The notes beneath the pieces are model-generated. The model saw nothing but the letters and a program-made list of their open reading frames with translations. It was not told where the DNA came from and searched no databases. From contig JAIUPK010000001.1 of assembly GCA_020160915.1 (NCBI GenBank), positions 403,645-467,644 on the forward strand: DNA of 64,000 nucleotides, in the 5' to 3' direction. Source of the DNA: Actinomycetota bacterium. GTDB lineage: Bacteria; Actinomycetota; Actinomycetes; Actinomycetales; Microbacteriaceae. Shown here piece by piece: positions 56,817 through 64,000 of this stretch. The position numbers were made by a program, and so were the translations under genes. The stretch's first letter is position 1; the number at the start of each line of letters is the position of its first letter.

Positions 56817-58130
56817 GTGCCGCACTCCCCCGCACCATCCCGACGCCTCGCACTGGCGCTTCTGGCACTGGTCACCGCCCTGCCGCTCGCTCTCGCCCCC
56901 GGTGTGGCCGCGCAGGCCGATGGGTCGTGCAGCGGCGACAGCTGCGACGGCTTCCAATGGATGGCGGCGCGAGGCGCTGACAACTCTGCTTCCTACTGGG
57001 GCATGGATGCCGGACACAACTGCACCAACTACGTCGCTTGGAAGCTGACGTCGAACGGGGTCGCCAAGCCGACTATCGGCCTCGGCGACGCCGCCGACTG
57101 GGCGTCTCGCGCCACCGCCGCCGGCTATCCGGTCAACTCCGTTCCCACGGTCGGAGCGGTGGCCCAGTGGGATTCCTACGCCGCCGGCAACGGAGCTGAG
57201 GGGCACGTCGCCTACGTCGAGAGCGTCAACGCCGATGGCACGATCCTCGTCTCCGAGGACTACTGGCACGGAGGAGATCAGACCGGCCCCCTGACCTTCC
57301 GCACCGTCGATTCGGCATCGGTCTCGCACTTCATCCACCTGGGCGATGTATCGCAGTGGATGCGTCTCGCCGGGGTCGACAACGGATCCTGGCGGGTGCT
57401 CAGCACGACGCTGTCGGTCAACCTCACGGAACTGTCTGCCGTGAACATGGGCAAGCCCACACCGCTGATCGTGTACTCCGAGAGCGGCGAACTCTTCCAG
57501 GCCCAACTCGACCGCACCGGCTGGACCGTGACTCGCACCGGCCTGACGAGCCGGAACACCTCGATGTCGGCGGTCAACATGGGTGGTGGATGGCCTCAGG
57601 TTGCCACCGTCGACGGAGGCACGCTTTACCTCAGTACGGCATCCGAGCGGGGTTGGCAGAAGACCTCCACCGGTCTGAGGGTCAACGGGGAGATCTCCGC
57701 GGTCAACATGAGCGGGGATGCGCCGACCATCATGATCGCCCAGCGGGGCTGGCTCTACGTCGCGGCGCGCGCCTACGACGGGTGGACTGTGATGCCTACC
57801 GGGCTTGCGGTGACCGGCAAGATCTCCGCGGTCAACACGGGCTCGCGATACCCCGAGGTGTTCGCCATCGAGGATGGTCAGGTGATTCGGGCCTGGGCAG
57901 CGGGAGCGGTCTGGCGCAAGGAGTACACCGGGGTTGCGGCGACCGACTCCCTGTCTGCCGTGACCGTCGCGGGGGTGGTGCACATCCTCGTCAACGATTC
58001 CGGAACGCTCACCGACGTCTTCCATGACGAGAGCGGATGGCACAGCTCCCCGACCGGCGTCGCCTCGAGCGCCCAGATGACAGCCGTCGACATGGGTGGA
58101 CTCAGCCCCCTCGTCATCCAGGCCGGCTGA
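56817..58130 (+). CDS. Secreted CHAP-domain hydrolase with propeller-like repeats
   Basis: A 437-residue secreted protein. It has a signal peptide (1 to about 34, ending VAAQA) and a CHAP domain (about 45-170) with catalytic Cys69 (NCTNYVAW) and His130 (EGHVAYVESV), likely a peptidoglycan amidase/endopeptidase. It then has five to six repeats of about 42 residues beginning LSAVNMG, MSAVNMG, ISAVNMS, ISAVNTG, LSAVTVA and MTAVDMG, each containing a GW...TGL ending. Such repeats suggest a beta-propeller or tachylectin-like binding module. The start is GTG 56817; ATG 56796 in frame would add seven residues. It is divergent from tRNA-Gln. It may remodel or attack cell walls. Confidence 0.85.
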   Translation: MPHSPAPSRRLALALLALVTALPLALAPGVAAQADGSCSGDSCDGFQWMAARGADNSASYWGMDAGHNCTNYVAWKLTSNGVAKPTIGLGDAADWASRATAAGYPVNSVPTVGAVAQWDSYAAGNGAEGHVAYVESVNADGTILVSEDYWHGGDQTGPLTFRTVDSASVSHFIHLGDVSQWMRLAGVDNGSWRVLSTTLSVNLTELSAVNMGKPTPLIVYSESGELFQAQLDRTGWTVTRTGLTSRNTSMSAVNMGGGWPQVATVDGGTLYLSTASERGWQKTSTGLRVNGEISAVNMSGDAPTIMIAQRGWLYVAARAYDGWTVMPTGLAVTGKISAVNTGSRYPEVFAIEDGQVIRAWAAGAVWRKEYTGVAATDSLSAVTVAGVVHILVNDSGTLTDVFHDESGWHSSPTGVASSAQMTAVDMGGLSPLVIQAG

Positions 58131-58191
58131 CGCGCACACCCTCAGCGTCCGAGCGGTGGGAGCGGTGACCGCGACCAGCGATAATTGACGG

Positions 58192-58683
58192 ATGCCCACA
58201 AGCGACGAAGTCGACCGCATCGTCGACGCGTGGTCGCGGGAGCGTCCCGACCTCGACTTCTCGCCCCTGCAGGTGCTCAGCCGGGTCGGCAGGCTGGCGC
58301 GTCACCTCGAGCGGGCGCGTCGCACGGCGTTCGCGGCATCCGATCTGGAGCTCTGGGAGTTCGACGTGCTCTCGGCCCTGCGCCGCGCCGGAAAGCCCTA
58401 CCAGCTGAGCCCCAAGGCGCTGCTGCAGCAGACGCTCGTCTCGAGCGGCACGATGACGAACCGCATCGACCGACTCGTCACCCGCAAGCTCGTGGAGCGA
58501 CGCACCGACCCCAACGATGGCCGCGGCATCCTCGTGGTGATGACGCCCGAGGGGCGCGAACGGGTGGATGCCGCGATCCGCACGCTGCTGGCCGCCGAGT
58601 CCGAGCTGCTCGATCGCCTCAGTGCTCCCGATCAGGAACGACTCAGCTCGCTGCTTCGGAAACTGAGTCTCGACTTCGACTGA
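58192..58683 (+). CDS. MarR family regulator
   Basis: A 163-residue winged-helix protein. The HTH region LSPKALLQQTLVSSGTMTNRIDRLVTRKLVERRTDPNDGRGILVVMTPEG is the MarR signature with the wing at RTDPNDGR. The N-terminal dimerisation helix contains ARHLERARRTAF. The ATG is only 9-10 bp after a -10-like GATAAT, so the mRNA may be nearly leaderless. Its 3' end overlaps the convergent TMEM175-type gene by about 41 bp. The controlled genes are not evident. Confidence 0.88.
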   Translation: MPTSDEVDRIVDAWSRERPDLDFSPLQVLSRVGRLARHLERARRTAFAASDLELWEFDVLSALRRAGKPYQLSPKALLQQTLVSSGTMTNRIDRLVTRKLVERRTDPNDGRGILVVMTPEGRERVDAAIRTLLAAESELLDRLSAPDQERLSSLLRKLSLDFD

Positions 58684-59305
58684 CCCGAGCCCGGTCGTAG
58701 ATGCGCAGCCCGATGTTCACGAAGAAGAGCGCGAACCAGAAGTACATGGCCGCCTGGGCATCGATGAACAGCGCGATGGGTATCGAGAGCCAGAAGACGA
58801 GGGGCGTCGTGAACTGGTTACGTCGATTGAAGCGGTAGAGCTCGAGGTCGACTGACTTGTCGACGAACCCGTGCCGCCACGCATAGGACCAGACCAGGTA
58901 CTGCAGGATGCTCAGCAGCCCCACCACGAACGCGTAGAGCACGACGGCCGCCGGTTGCGCACCGTACTCGCTGAGCAGACTCGTGGGGAACGGCACGAAA
59001 GCGACGAAGAACAGCAGCACGAGGTCGAGCATCATGAGGCGGCCGTCGTGCGCCTTGATCACACGGAACTTGCGGTGGTGCGCCATCCAGTTGAGGGCGA
59101 TGATCGTGAACGAGAGGGCGTAGGCGAAGAAGGCCTGGGACTGGTCGACGAGCACCTCCCACGCCGTGCTGCCCTGGGGCACCTTCAGGTCGATCACCAG
59201 CAGGGTCATGGCGATGGCGAAGATGGCATCGCTGAAGAACACCAGCCGTTCGGTGTTGCTGCCATCGACGAACACGCGTCGGTACTTCGCTCGCACGTCC
59301 TCCAT
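58643..59305 (-). CDS. TMEM175 (DUF1211) family potassium channel-like protein
   Basis: A 220-residue protein with six hydrophobic helices. Helix 1 carries the family signature RLVFFSDAIFAIAMTLLVIDLKVP (RxxxFSD). Bacterial members are single-repeat versions of the TMEM175 channel and form K+-permeable tetramers. NWMAHHRKFRVIKAHD between helices is also conserved. I start at ATG 59305; the longer frame runs opposite to the P450 gene. It converges with marR and is divergent from P450 with a 27-bp gap. Confidence 0.88.
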   Translation of the reverse strand: MEDVRAKYRRVFVDGSNTERLVFFSDAIFAIAMTLLVIDLKVPQGSTAWEVLVDQSQAFFAYALSFTIIALNWMAHHRKFRVIKAHDGRLMMLDLVLLFFVAFVPFPTSLLSEYGAQPAAVVLYAFVVGLLSILQYLVWSYAWRHGFVDKSVDLELYRFNRRNQFTTPLVFWLSIPIALFIDAQAAMYFWFALFFVNIGLRIYDRARVSRSRDSVSEAAS

Positions 59306-59332
59306 GGCGACCACCCTAGCTAGATTGGTGCC

Positions 59333-60574
59333 ATGCCCGTCGCAGAGGATCTCGTCGCCCCCGCCCGCGAACGCGTGCTCAACCCGCTGACTGACGGCCT
59401 GGGCCGCAGCGCGCGAGCGCACGAGCACCGGCTGCTGAGCGCGGCGCGCCCCGCGCTGCCGGTGCTCAACTGGCTCGGGATGTTCGCCCGCCCCCTGCTG
59501 CGCGTGCCCCAGCTCGGCTGGATCACCGCCGACCCGCTCACCGCGCGAACCGTGCTCAACGACCCCGACCACTTCACCCTGCTGAGCGAGGGTGGAGTCG
59601 GGCACCTGTGGGCGCAGATTCTCGGGGACTGGGTCTACGACCTGTTCGACGGCCCCGGCCACTACGACCTGCGCACCCGCAGTCGCGAGCTGTTCACGGA
59701 GAAGACCAGCTCCGGCTTCGTGCAGAAGGCGTGGGCGCCGCGCCTCGCGGAGGCGAAGGCCGTGCTCGACGCGGGAGGCGAGCTCGACCTCGCCGACCTG
59801 TCCCGGGTGCTCGTGGGCCAGATGGTGGTGACCCTGCTCGGGATGCCCTCGTCGGGAACGGATGCCGCCTACCGCGAGATCTTCGCGACCGGGGAGTCAC
59901 TGGCATCCATCGCCTTGGGCACCACCGCTGACACCGTGCTGCCGCCGCACAAGGTCGAGGCCGCCCGCACCATCGTGACGCAGCTGACCGGACACATCGG
60001 CGAGGCGTTCGCGACGGCCCCGAGCGACACGATCATCGGTCGCTGCCGCGACCTTGGGCTCACCCTGCAGGAGACTCAGGGGCTGTCGACGCTGCTCATG
60101 GTCGCGGGCACCGAGACGGCCGCGTCGGCCATGGCGCGCGCGGCGGCGCTGCTCTACGACACGGGTGAGCAGCACCGGCTGCTCGAGCATCCCGAGTGGC
60201 GGGAGAGTGCCGTGCGGGAGGCGCTGCGCGTGACCTCGCCGGCTCCGATCATCGGCCGGTCGGTGCTCGCCGACCTCGAGATCGGCGGCCGCACGTTGCG
60301 CGCCGGCGAACGCATCATCGTGCTCACCTGGACGGCCAACAACCTCGCGGGGGAGTACCGGGTGGATCGGGAGTACATCCCGCAGAACCGTCAGCTGTGG
60401 TTCGGCGCCGGACGCCACCTCTGCCTCGGCGGACCGCTGGCGCGCGCCGAGCTCTCGTCGATCATCGAGCTGCTGCTCGGCGACGGACGGCCGTTCAGGG
60501 TGGTGTCGCGTCGGTACGGGCGACGGGTGCTGATTCCGGCGTACGAGTCGCTGGTGGTGACGAAGGCCGGTTGA
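59333..60574 (+). CDS. Cytochrome P450
   Basis: A 413-residue soluble P450. The I-helix motif is AGTETAASAM, the ExxR motif EALR, and the haem loop FGAGRHLCLGGPLAR with Cys364 as iron ligand. It hydroxylates a substrate using electrons from a ferredoxin; no ferredoxin or reductase gene is adjacent. The substrate is unknown. Its stop codon TGA lies inside a family A repeat (GGTTGAGTAG), so the C-terminus may have been trimmed or changed by repeat insertion. The ATG at 59333 is 27 bp from the divergent gene. Confidence 0.93.
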   Translation: MPVAEDLVAPARERVLNPLTDGLGRSARAHEHRLLSAARPALPVLNWLGMFARPLLRVPQLGWITADPLTARTVLNDPDHFTLLSEGGVGHLWAQILGDWVYDLFDGPGHYDLRTRSRELFTEKTSSGFVQKAWAPRLAEAKAVLDAGGELDLADLSRVLVGQMVVTLLGMPSSGTDAAYREIFATGESLASIALGTTADTVLPPHKVEAARTIVTQLTGHIGEAFATAPSDTIIGRCRDLGLTLQETQGLSTLLMVAGTETAASAMARAAALLYDTGEQHRLLEHPEWRESAVREALRVTSPAPIIGRSVLADLEIGGRTLRAGERIIVLTWTANNLAGEYRVDREYIPQNRQLWFGAGRHLCLGGPLARAELSSIIELLLGDGRPFRVVSRRYGRRVLIPAYESLVVTKAG

Positions 60575-60643
60575 GTAGCACCGAAGGCGCGTATCGAAAC
60601 CCGCCGGTGAGGTTTCGATACACCGCTTCGCGGCTACTCAACC
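60569..60643. repeat. Family A repeat pair between P450 and CDF genes
   Basis: Unit one (60569-60601) runs GGTTGAGTAG...GTATCGAAACC. Unit two (60611-60643) is inverted and runs GGTTTCGATAC...GCTACTCAACC. They are separated by 9 bp. Together they could form two hairpins or one long cruciform between convergent genes and supply the P450 stop codon. Confidence 0.85.
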
Positions 60644-60649
60644 CGCAAT

Positions 60650-61555
60650 TCAGTCGTGCGTCGGGTGCTCGTGCTCGCTGTGACCCGCCAGCTCCAGCTG
60701 GAACGTCGAGTGCTCGATCTGCACCGGGAAGTGCTCAGCCACGCACCTCTGCAGGTCGTCGAGCATCTTGGGCGCGTGCCCGTCGTGGAAGCAGGAGTCG
60801 TCAACCACGACGTGCGCCGTCAGCACCGGTAGGCCGGTCGCGATCTGACTGACGTGCAGGTCGTGCACCGACTGAACATGGTCGAGCTCGAGGATGTGGT
60901 CGCGCACCGAGTCGAGATCGAGTCCCTGGGGCGTCGACTCGAGCAGCACGTTGGTGGTGTCGCGCAGCAGCAGCAGGGCCCGCGGCAGGATGAGCGCGCC
61001 GATGAGGATCGCCGCGAGAGCATCCGCCAGCTGGAACCCGGTGAACTGGATGACGAGCGCCGCCGCGATGACCGCGATCGAGCCGAGCGCGTCGTTGACC
61101 ACCTCGAGGAACGCGGCCCGCATGTTGAGGTTCGACTTGCGACCGGACGCCAGCACCGCGATGGATGCCACATTGCCGAGCAACCCGACGACACCGAAGA
61201 TCACCAGCAGTGAGCCTTCGATCTCGGGCGGCGCGAACAGCCGCCGCACCGCCTCGATGAGCACGAACACGCCGACTGCGAGCAGGATCGCCGCCTGGGC
61301 TGTGGCACCGAGCACCTCGGCACGCCCGAAGCCCCAGGTGCGACGGGAGGTCGGCGGCCGGCGGGACAGGGTCGCGGCGGTCAGCGCGATGGCGAGGCCG
61401 CCGGCGTCGGTGAGCATGTGGGCGGCATCGACGAGCAGGGCGAGGCTGCCCGTGACGATCGAGCCGATGACCTCGGCCACCAGCACGGCTGCGGTGATGC
61501 CGAAGGCGACGGCCAGACGTGCGCGACCGGCGGGGGCAGCGTGGTCGTGGCTCAT
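60650..61555 (-). CDS. Cation diffusion facilitator (zinc/cobalt exporter)
   Basis: A 301-residue CDF transporter. It has six membrane helices with the metal site DAAHMLTDAGGL (HxxxD) in helix 2 and VVNDALGS in helix 5. A cytoplasmic ferredoxin-like domain follows (about 205-285, SVHDLHVSQIATGLPVLTAHVVVDD). His-rich ends (MSHDHAAP; GHSEHEHPTHD) are typical of CzcD/ZitB-type proteins that export Zn2+ or Co2+ in exchange for H+. The ATG at 61555 gives the standard N-terminus. It follows the epimerase gene by 16 bp on the same strand. Confidence 0.92.
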   Translation of the reverse strand: MSHDHAAPAGRARLAVAFGITAAVLVAEVIGSIVTGSLALLVDAAHMLTDAGGLAIALTAATLSRRPPTSRRTWGFGRAEVLGATAQAAILLAVGVFVLIEAVRRLFAPPEIEGSLLVIFGVVGLLGNVASIAVLASGRKSNLNMRAAFLEVVNDALGSIAVIAAALVIQFTGFQLADALAAILIGALILPRALLLLRDTTNVLLESTPQGLDLDSVRDHILELDHVQSVHDLHVSQIATGLPVLTAHVVVDDSCFHDGHAPKMLDDLQRCVAEHFPVQIEHSTFQLELAGHSEHEHPTHD

Positions 61556-61571
61556 GAGTCCATTGTCGCCA

Positions 61572-62480
61572 TCACCAGCGCTCGGCGCCCGTCAGGCTCG
61601 TCGGCCGCGGACGGTACCCGAGCCTCTCGCGCGCGGCGGTGAGGTCGAGGGTGCGCTCGAGTCCGAGCTGGCTGACCGCGTAGCGGGTGATCCGGGGGCG
61701 GCCCGCGCGGGTGACGAGGTGCAGGCGCTCCACGGCTGCGGCGGCGGTGAAGGCGGCACGGTAGGGGATGGAGACCAGCGCGACATCCGATCGACCGCGA
61801 CGGGCCAGGAATTCGCGCAGCACCGCCGACAACAGAACGTCGGTATCGTCGCCGACGTTGTAGACGCCGGCGGGGCCGGTGAGACCGAGCTCGACGGCGT
61901 CGACGAGGTTGTCGATGTGAGTGAGGGTGTGGCTGACCTCGGCGCCCTCGGGTAGCACGAGGCGTCCGCCCCGGATGCCCTGCAGGATGCGCGGGAGCAG
62001 CGTCGTGTCCCCCGGCCCGTACACGGCGTGCGGGCGCAGGATCACGGCATCGGCGTCCGCGAGCTCGGCCTCGGCGGCGGTCTTGGACTCGGAGTAGGTG
62101 CTCAGGAAGTGGTCCACCGGCGCGGCCGACTCGCTCACGCGCACGCTGGGCGTGAACGCGTCGTAGACGCTCGACGTGGACAGGTGCACGATCCGCGCCC
62201 CGGGGAAACTCGCCACGACGTTCCTCGTGCCGATCTCGTTGGTGCGCATGGCATCCCCGCGCGGTGCCCAGTCGTCGGCAAGCGCGGCCGAGTGCACGAC
62301 GGCATCGAAGCTGTCGACGCGCGGCCCGGCGGCGATGTCCCACTGCTCGTAGCTGGCCAGCGGATGCCCCCACCCGCCCGGCCGTCGACCGAACCCGGTC
62401 ACCTCGTGCCCCCGCTCGGCCAGTGCCGTGGCCACCGCTCCCCCGACGAACCCGCTCGCGCCGGTCACCCCCACCCTCAC
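61572..62480 (-). CDS. NAD-dependent epimerase/dehydratase (3-beta-HSD/OleD-like)
   Basis: A 302-residue extended SDR. It has the NAD motif TGASGFVGG (8-16), catalytic Ser in HLSTSSVYD, and Tyr/Lys in YSESK. The substrate-side sequence HAVYGPGDTTLLPRILQGIRGG, followed by HIDNLVDAVELG, resembles the 3-beta-hydroxysteroid dehydrogenase/OleD branch. It overlaps the upstream AMP-ligase gene by 4 bp. In long-chain olefin (ole) clusters OleD reduces the beta-keto acid and OleC closes the beta-lactone; this pair could be such a system. Other lipid- or sugar-modifying roles remain possible. Confidence 0.82.
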   Translation of the reverse strand: MRVGVTGASGFVGGAVATALAERGHEVTGFGRRPGGWGHPLASYEQWDIAAGPRVDSFDAVVHSAALADDWAPRGDAMRTNEIGTRNVVASFPGARIVHLSTSSVYDAFTPSVRVSESAAPVDHFLSTYSESKTAAEAELADADAVILRPHAVYGPGDTTLLPRILQGIRGGRLVLPEGAEVSHTLTHIDNLVDAVELGLTGPAGVYNVGDDTDVLLSAVLREFLARRGRSDVALVSIPYRAAFTAAAAVERLHLVTRAGRPRITRYAVSQLGLERTLDLTAARERLGYRPRPTSLTGAERW

Positions 62481-64000
62481 GCGAAAGCCTCGGACACGAG
62501 TCGACCGAGCGCCGCGCGATCGAGTTTGCGACTGCGCCCCGACCGCGGCAGATCTGACATGGTCATGATCCTGTCAGGCAGCACCGCCGAATCGATCAGT
62601 CCGGGCAGGGCGCGTCGCAGTGCCGCCTCGTCGTAGCCGTCAGCGGGCACGATCACGAGCACGAGTCGGTCGTCGCCCACATCGTCTGGAACGCCGACGA
62701 TCGCCGCCTCGGCAATGCCGGGCAGTCCCGCGATGACGGGCTCGTAGAGGCCGGGGTAGACGTTGGTGCTGCCCCGGATGAACATGTCCTTGCTGCGCCC
62801 GGCGAGAACCAGTCGGTGCGCCTCGACGCGCGCCAGGTCTCCCGTGCGCAGTTCGGTCAGGGGCGGCTCACCCAGGTAGCCGAGGGCGAGCCCCTCGCCG
62901 GCAACCACGAGCTCCCCGTCGTCGATGCGCACCGAAACGTGGTTCATCACGCGCCCGACGTAGTCGCCGGCGCCCGTGAAGGCGAGCTTCTCGTCACCGT
63001 CGGCGATCGCCACCGGCAGGATCTCGGTCATGCCGTAGACGGCACGGATGACCGTCCCGGGCAGCTGGGCACGAGCGCGCAGAAGCAGAGGACGCAGTAC
63101 GGGAGCCCCGCCGACGATCAGGGCCCTCAGCCTCGGCGTCTTCGCGGGCGTGTGCTCGAGCATCCGCAGCAGGGCGTCGAGGGCCGCCGGCACTGCGAAG
63201 AGCACGTCCGCCCGCGGCAGCAGGTCGAGGTACTTCTCAGGACGCGCACCGGGGTCGGCACCCACCGGCGGCAGCTGCCAGTGCGCGCCCGCGATGAGCG
63301 CCGGGATGCCCACCATCAGCTGGTCGGTCAGCACGCGTTCGCCGGGCACGAACCCGACCGCGCTCGCGAAGTCGTCGAGACCGGTGCCCAGCGAGGCGCG
63401 GGAGTGCACGACCGCCTTGGGTGCGTCGGTGGTGCCGCTGGTGAAGATGATCAAGGCTTCGCGGTTGGGCTGGTCGAGTAGCGGCGCAGCCGCGTATCGA
63501 GACCCCTCCCCGGTGATCAGACGGCCGGGACGGCCGTCTGCGCTGGCGTCGCGGCGAAGGCCAGAAATGGCCTTCGCTCCTAGCTCCAGCGCGCCCGTCG
63601 GCACCCCCGGCAGCCACGGTCCGGCGTAGATGTGCCGGGCATCCGGAACCACCGTGCCGTAGTCGGGCAGCTCGAGCCCGCGGCGCCGGGCGATGCCCCG
63701 CAGCGGTCCGGATGACGCGGCATACAGCACCGACTCGGCCGCAACCCACGCGGGGGCGGCGAGCGCCGCACGCGCCCGGAACATCGCTTCGCCCGCGCCC
63801 GGATCCGCGAACACCACGGTACCGCCGGCGGCGATGATTCCCAGTGCGAGGCAGATGCCGTCGATGCCGGGCCGCACGCTGAACAGCACGCGGTCGCCGG
63901 GCTTCAGCCCCGCCGCCGTGAGGGAGCACGCCACGCCGTGGATGCGGTCGGCCAGGTCGCGGTAGGTGAGTGTCGTCCTCCGCAACGACAGGGCGGGCGC
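62477..64000 (-). CDS. AMP-dependent ligase (OleC-like), cut by right edge
   Basis: At least 507 residues; the frame is open to the right edge, so the N-terminus is missing. It has the phosphate loop IIFTSGTTDAPKAVVHS (with Asp where Gly is usual), YGMTEILPVAIADG, ELRTGDLARVE and AGRSKDMFIRGSTNVYP. The end LPRSGRSRKLDRAAL has the Lys region. YGxTEILPVA followed by GAGDYVGRV recalls OleC beta-lactone synthetases. An in-frame family A repeat plus two more hairpins (63472-63576) encode an extra segment (about residues 142-176 of the visible part) just before the ATP-binding loop. An internal TTG at 63985 is not the real start. Confidence 0.8.
   Translation of the reverse strand, partial: APALSLRRTTLTYRDLADRIHGVACSLTAAGLKPGDRVLFSVRPGIDGICLALGIIAAGGTVVFADPGAGEAMFRARAALAAPAWVAAESVLYAASSGPLRGIARRRGLELPDYGTVVPDARHIYAGPWLPGVPTGALELGAKAISGLRRDASADGRPGRLITGEGSRYAAAPLLDQPNREALIIFTSGTTDAPKAVVHSRASLGTGLDDFASAVGFVPGERVLTDQLMVGIPALIAGAHWQLPPVGADPGARPEKYLDLLPRADVLFAVPAALDALLRMLEHTPAKTPRLRALIVGGAPVLRPLLLRARAQLPGTVIRAVYGMTEILPVAIADGDEKLAFTGAGDYVGRVMNHVSVRIDDGELVVAGEGLALGYLGEPPLTELRTGDLARVEAHRLVLAGRSKDMFIRGSTNVYPGLYEPVIAGLPGIAEAAIVGVPDDVGDDRLVLVIVPADGYDEAALRRALPGLIDSAVLPDRIMTMSDLPRSGRSRKLDRAALGRLVSEAFA
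63472..63576. repeat. Repeat insertion with three hairpins inside the AMP-ligase gene
   Basis: Three inverted repeats follow each other: a family A unit (63472-63504, GGTCGAGTAGCGGC...GTATCGAGACC), then AGACGGCC-GGGAC-GGCCGTCT (63519-63539), then CGAAGGCC-AGAAAT-GGCCTTCG (63555-63576). The ligase reading frame passes through all of them. Confidence 0.8.

Overview
The window is high-G+C actinobacterial chromosome, most likely Micrococcales and probably Microbacteriaceae. This rests on codon use, frequent GTG starts, gene overlaps of 4 bp, and the order of the conserved genes. Read from right to left on the minus strand, a conserved housekeeping backbone is visible: tRNA-Gln(UUG), glmU, prs, rplY, pth, mfd, mazG, hisS, eno, ftsB (divIC-like), DUF501. 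Accessory blocks sit between these core genes. I cannot name the species from sequence alone.

Left part (0-20 kb): the end of a secreted or envelope protein; htpX-lemA; a tightly overlapping five-gene run (TetR, sugar-type MFS, PLP amino-acid aldolase/racemase-like, aldonolactone oxidase-like FAD enzyme, GH1 beta-glucosidase); an alpha/beta hydrolase; a two-gene islet of visibly lower G+C directly downstream of a tRNA-Leu(UAA), whose larger protein carries an R-X4-H motif like HEPN RNases; type II NADH dehydrogenase; a mycosin-like membrane-anchored subtilase; DUF501, ftsB and eno; a self-regulating marR-hydrolase pair with a perfect operator palindrome touching the start codon; hisS; an unexplained 300-bp structured intergenic region; mazG.

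Middle (20-42 kb): a hexapeptide-repeat protein, a CMD-family protein, a membrane-anchored thermonuclease, a 14-TM type MFS exporter, a CPBP protease, mfd, a small GIY-YIG nuclease flanked by inverted arrays of a 19-bp repeat, pth, rplY, gluconokinase and gnd, a divergent sugar-acid catabolism cluster (SDR-FAH / Zn-ADH-SDR), an LAATG surface protein, an acyl-CoA ligase, a MOSC protein, prs and glmU.

The most interesting region (41.8-56.4 kb) is one long minus-strand gene train between tRNA-Gln and glmU. It contains two tandem DUF1508/YegP-like paralogues, pstC, pstA, a membrane-anchored PstS, a giant (~837 aa) membrane-anchored substrate-binding-like protein, a third secreted PstS-like protein, a WxL-type surface protein, a DUF916 (WxL-interacting) protein, a truncated DUF916 paralogue, a three-TM sortase-fold protein whose catalytic His and Cys both appear to be replaced (Arg163, Ala222), a PstB with a ~120-residue N-terminal extension, and a second divergent sortase-like protein that does keep a His/Cys/Arg set. 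Physically this joins a Pst phosphate-type ABC importer to a WxL/DUF916/sortase-like envelope module. I know of no description of such a combined system. Two PHO-box-like sequences lie upstream of genes in the train.

Right part (56.6-64 kb): tRNA-Gln, a secreted CHAP hydrolase with a repetitive propeller-like C-terminus, MarR, a TMEM175-type channel, cytochrome P450, a CDF zinc exporter, and an NAD-epimerase/AMP-ligase pair that resembles OleD/OleC and is cut by the right edge.

Two families of short interspersed repeats run through the window. Family A is a ~33-bp imperfect hairpin (GGTTTCGATAC...CTACTCAACC), often in head-to-head pairs. It supplies stop codons to mazG and P450 and is inserted in frame inside mfd and the AMP-ligase gene. 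Family B has the 19-bp core GGTCGAGCCCGTCGAGACC and forms the arrays around the GIY-YIG gene, a 42-bp perfect palindrome after eno, and scattered singles.
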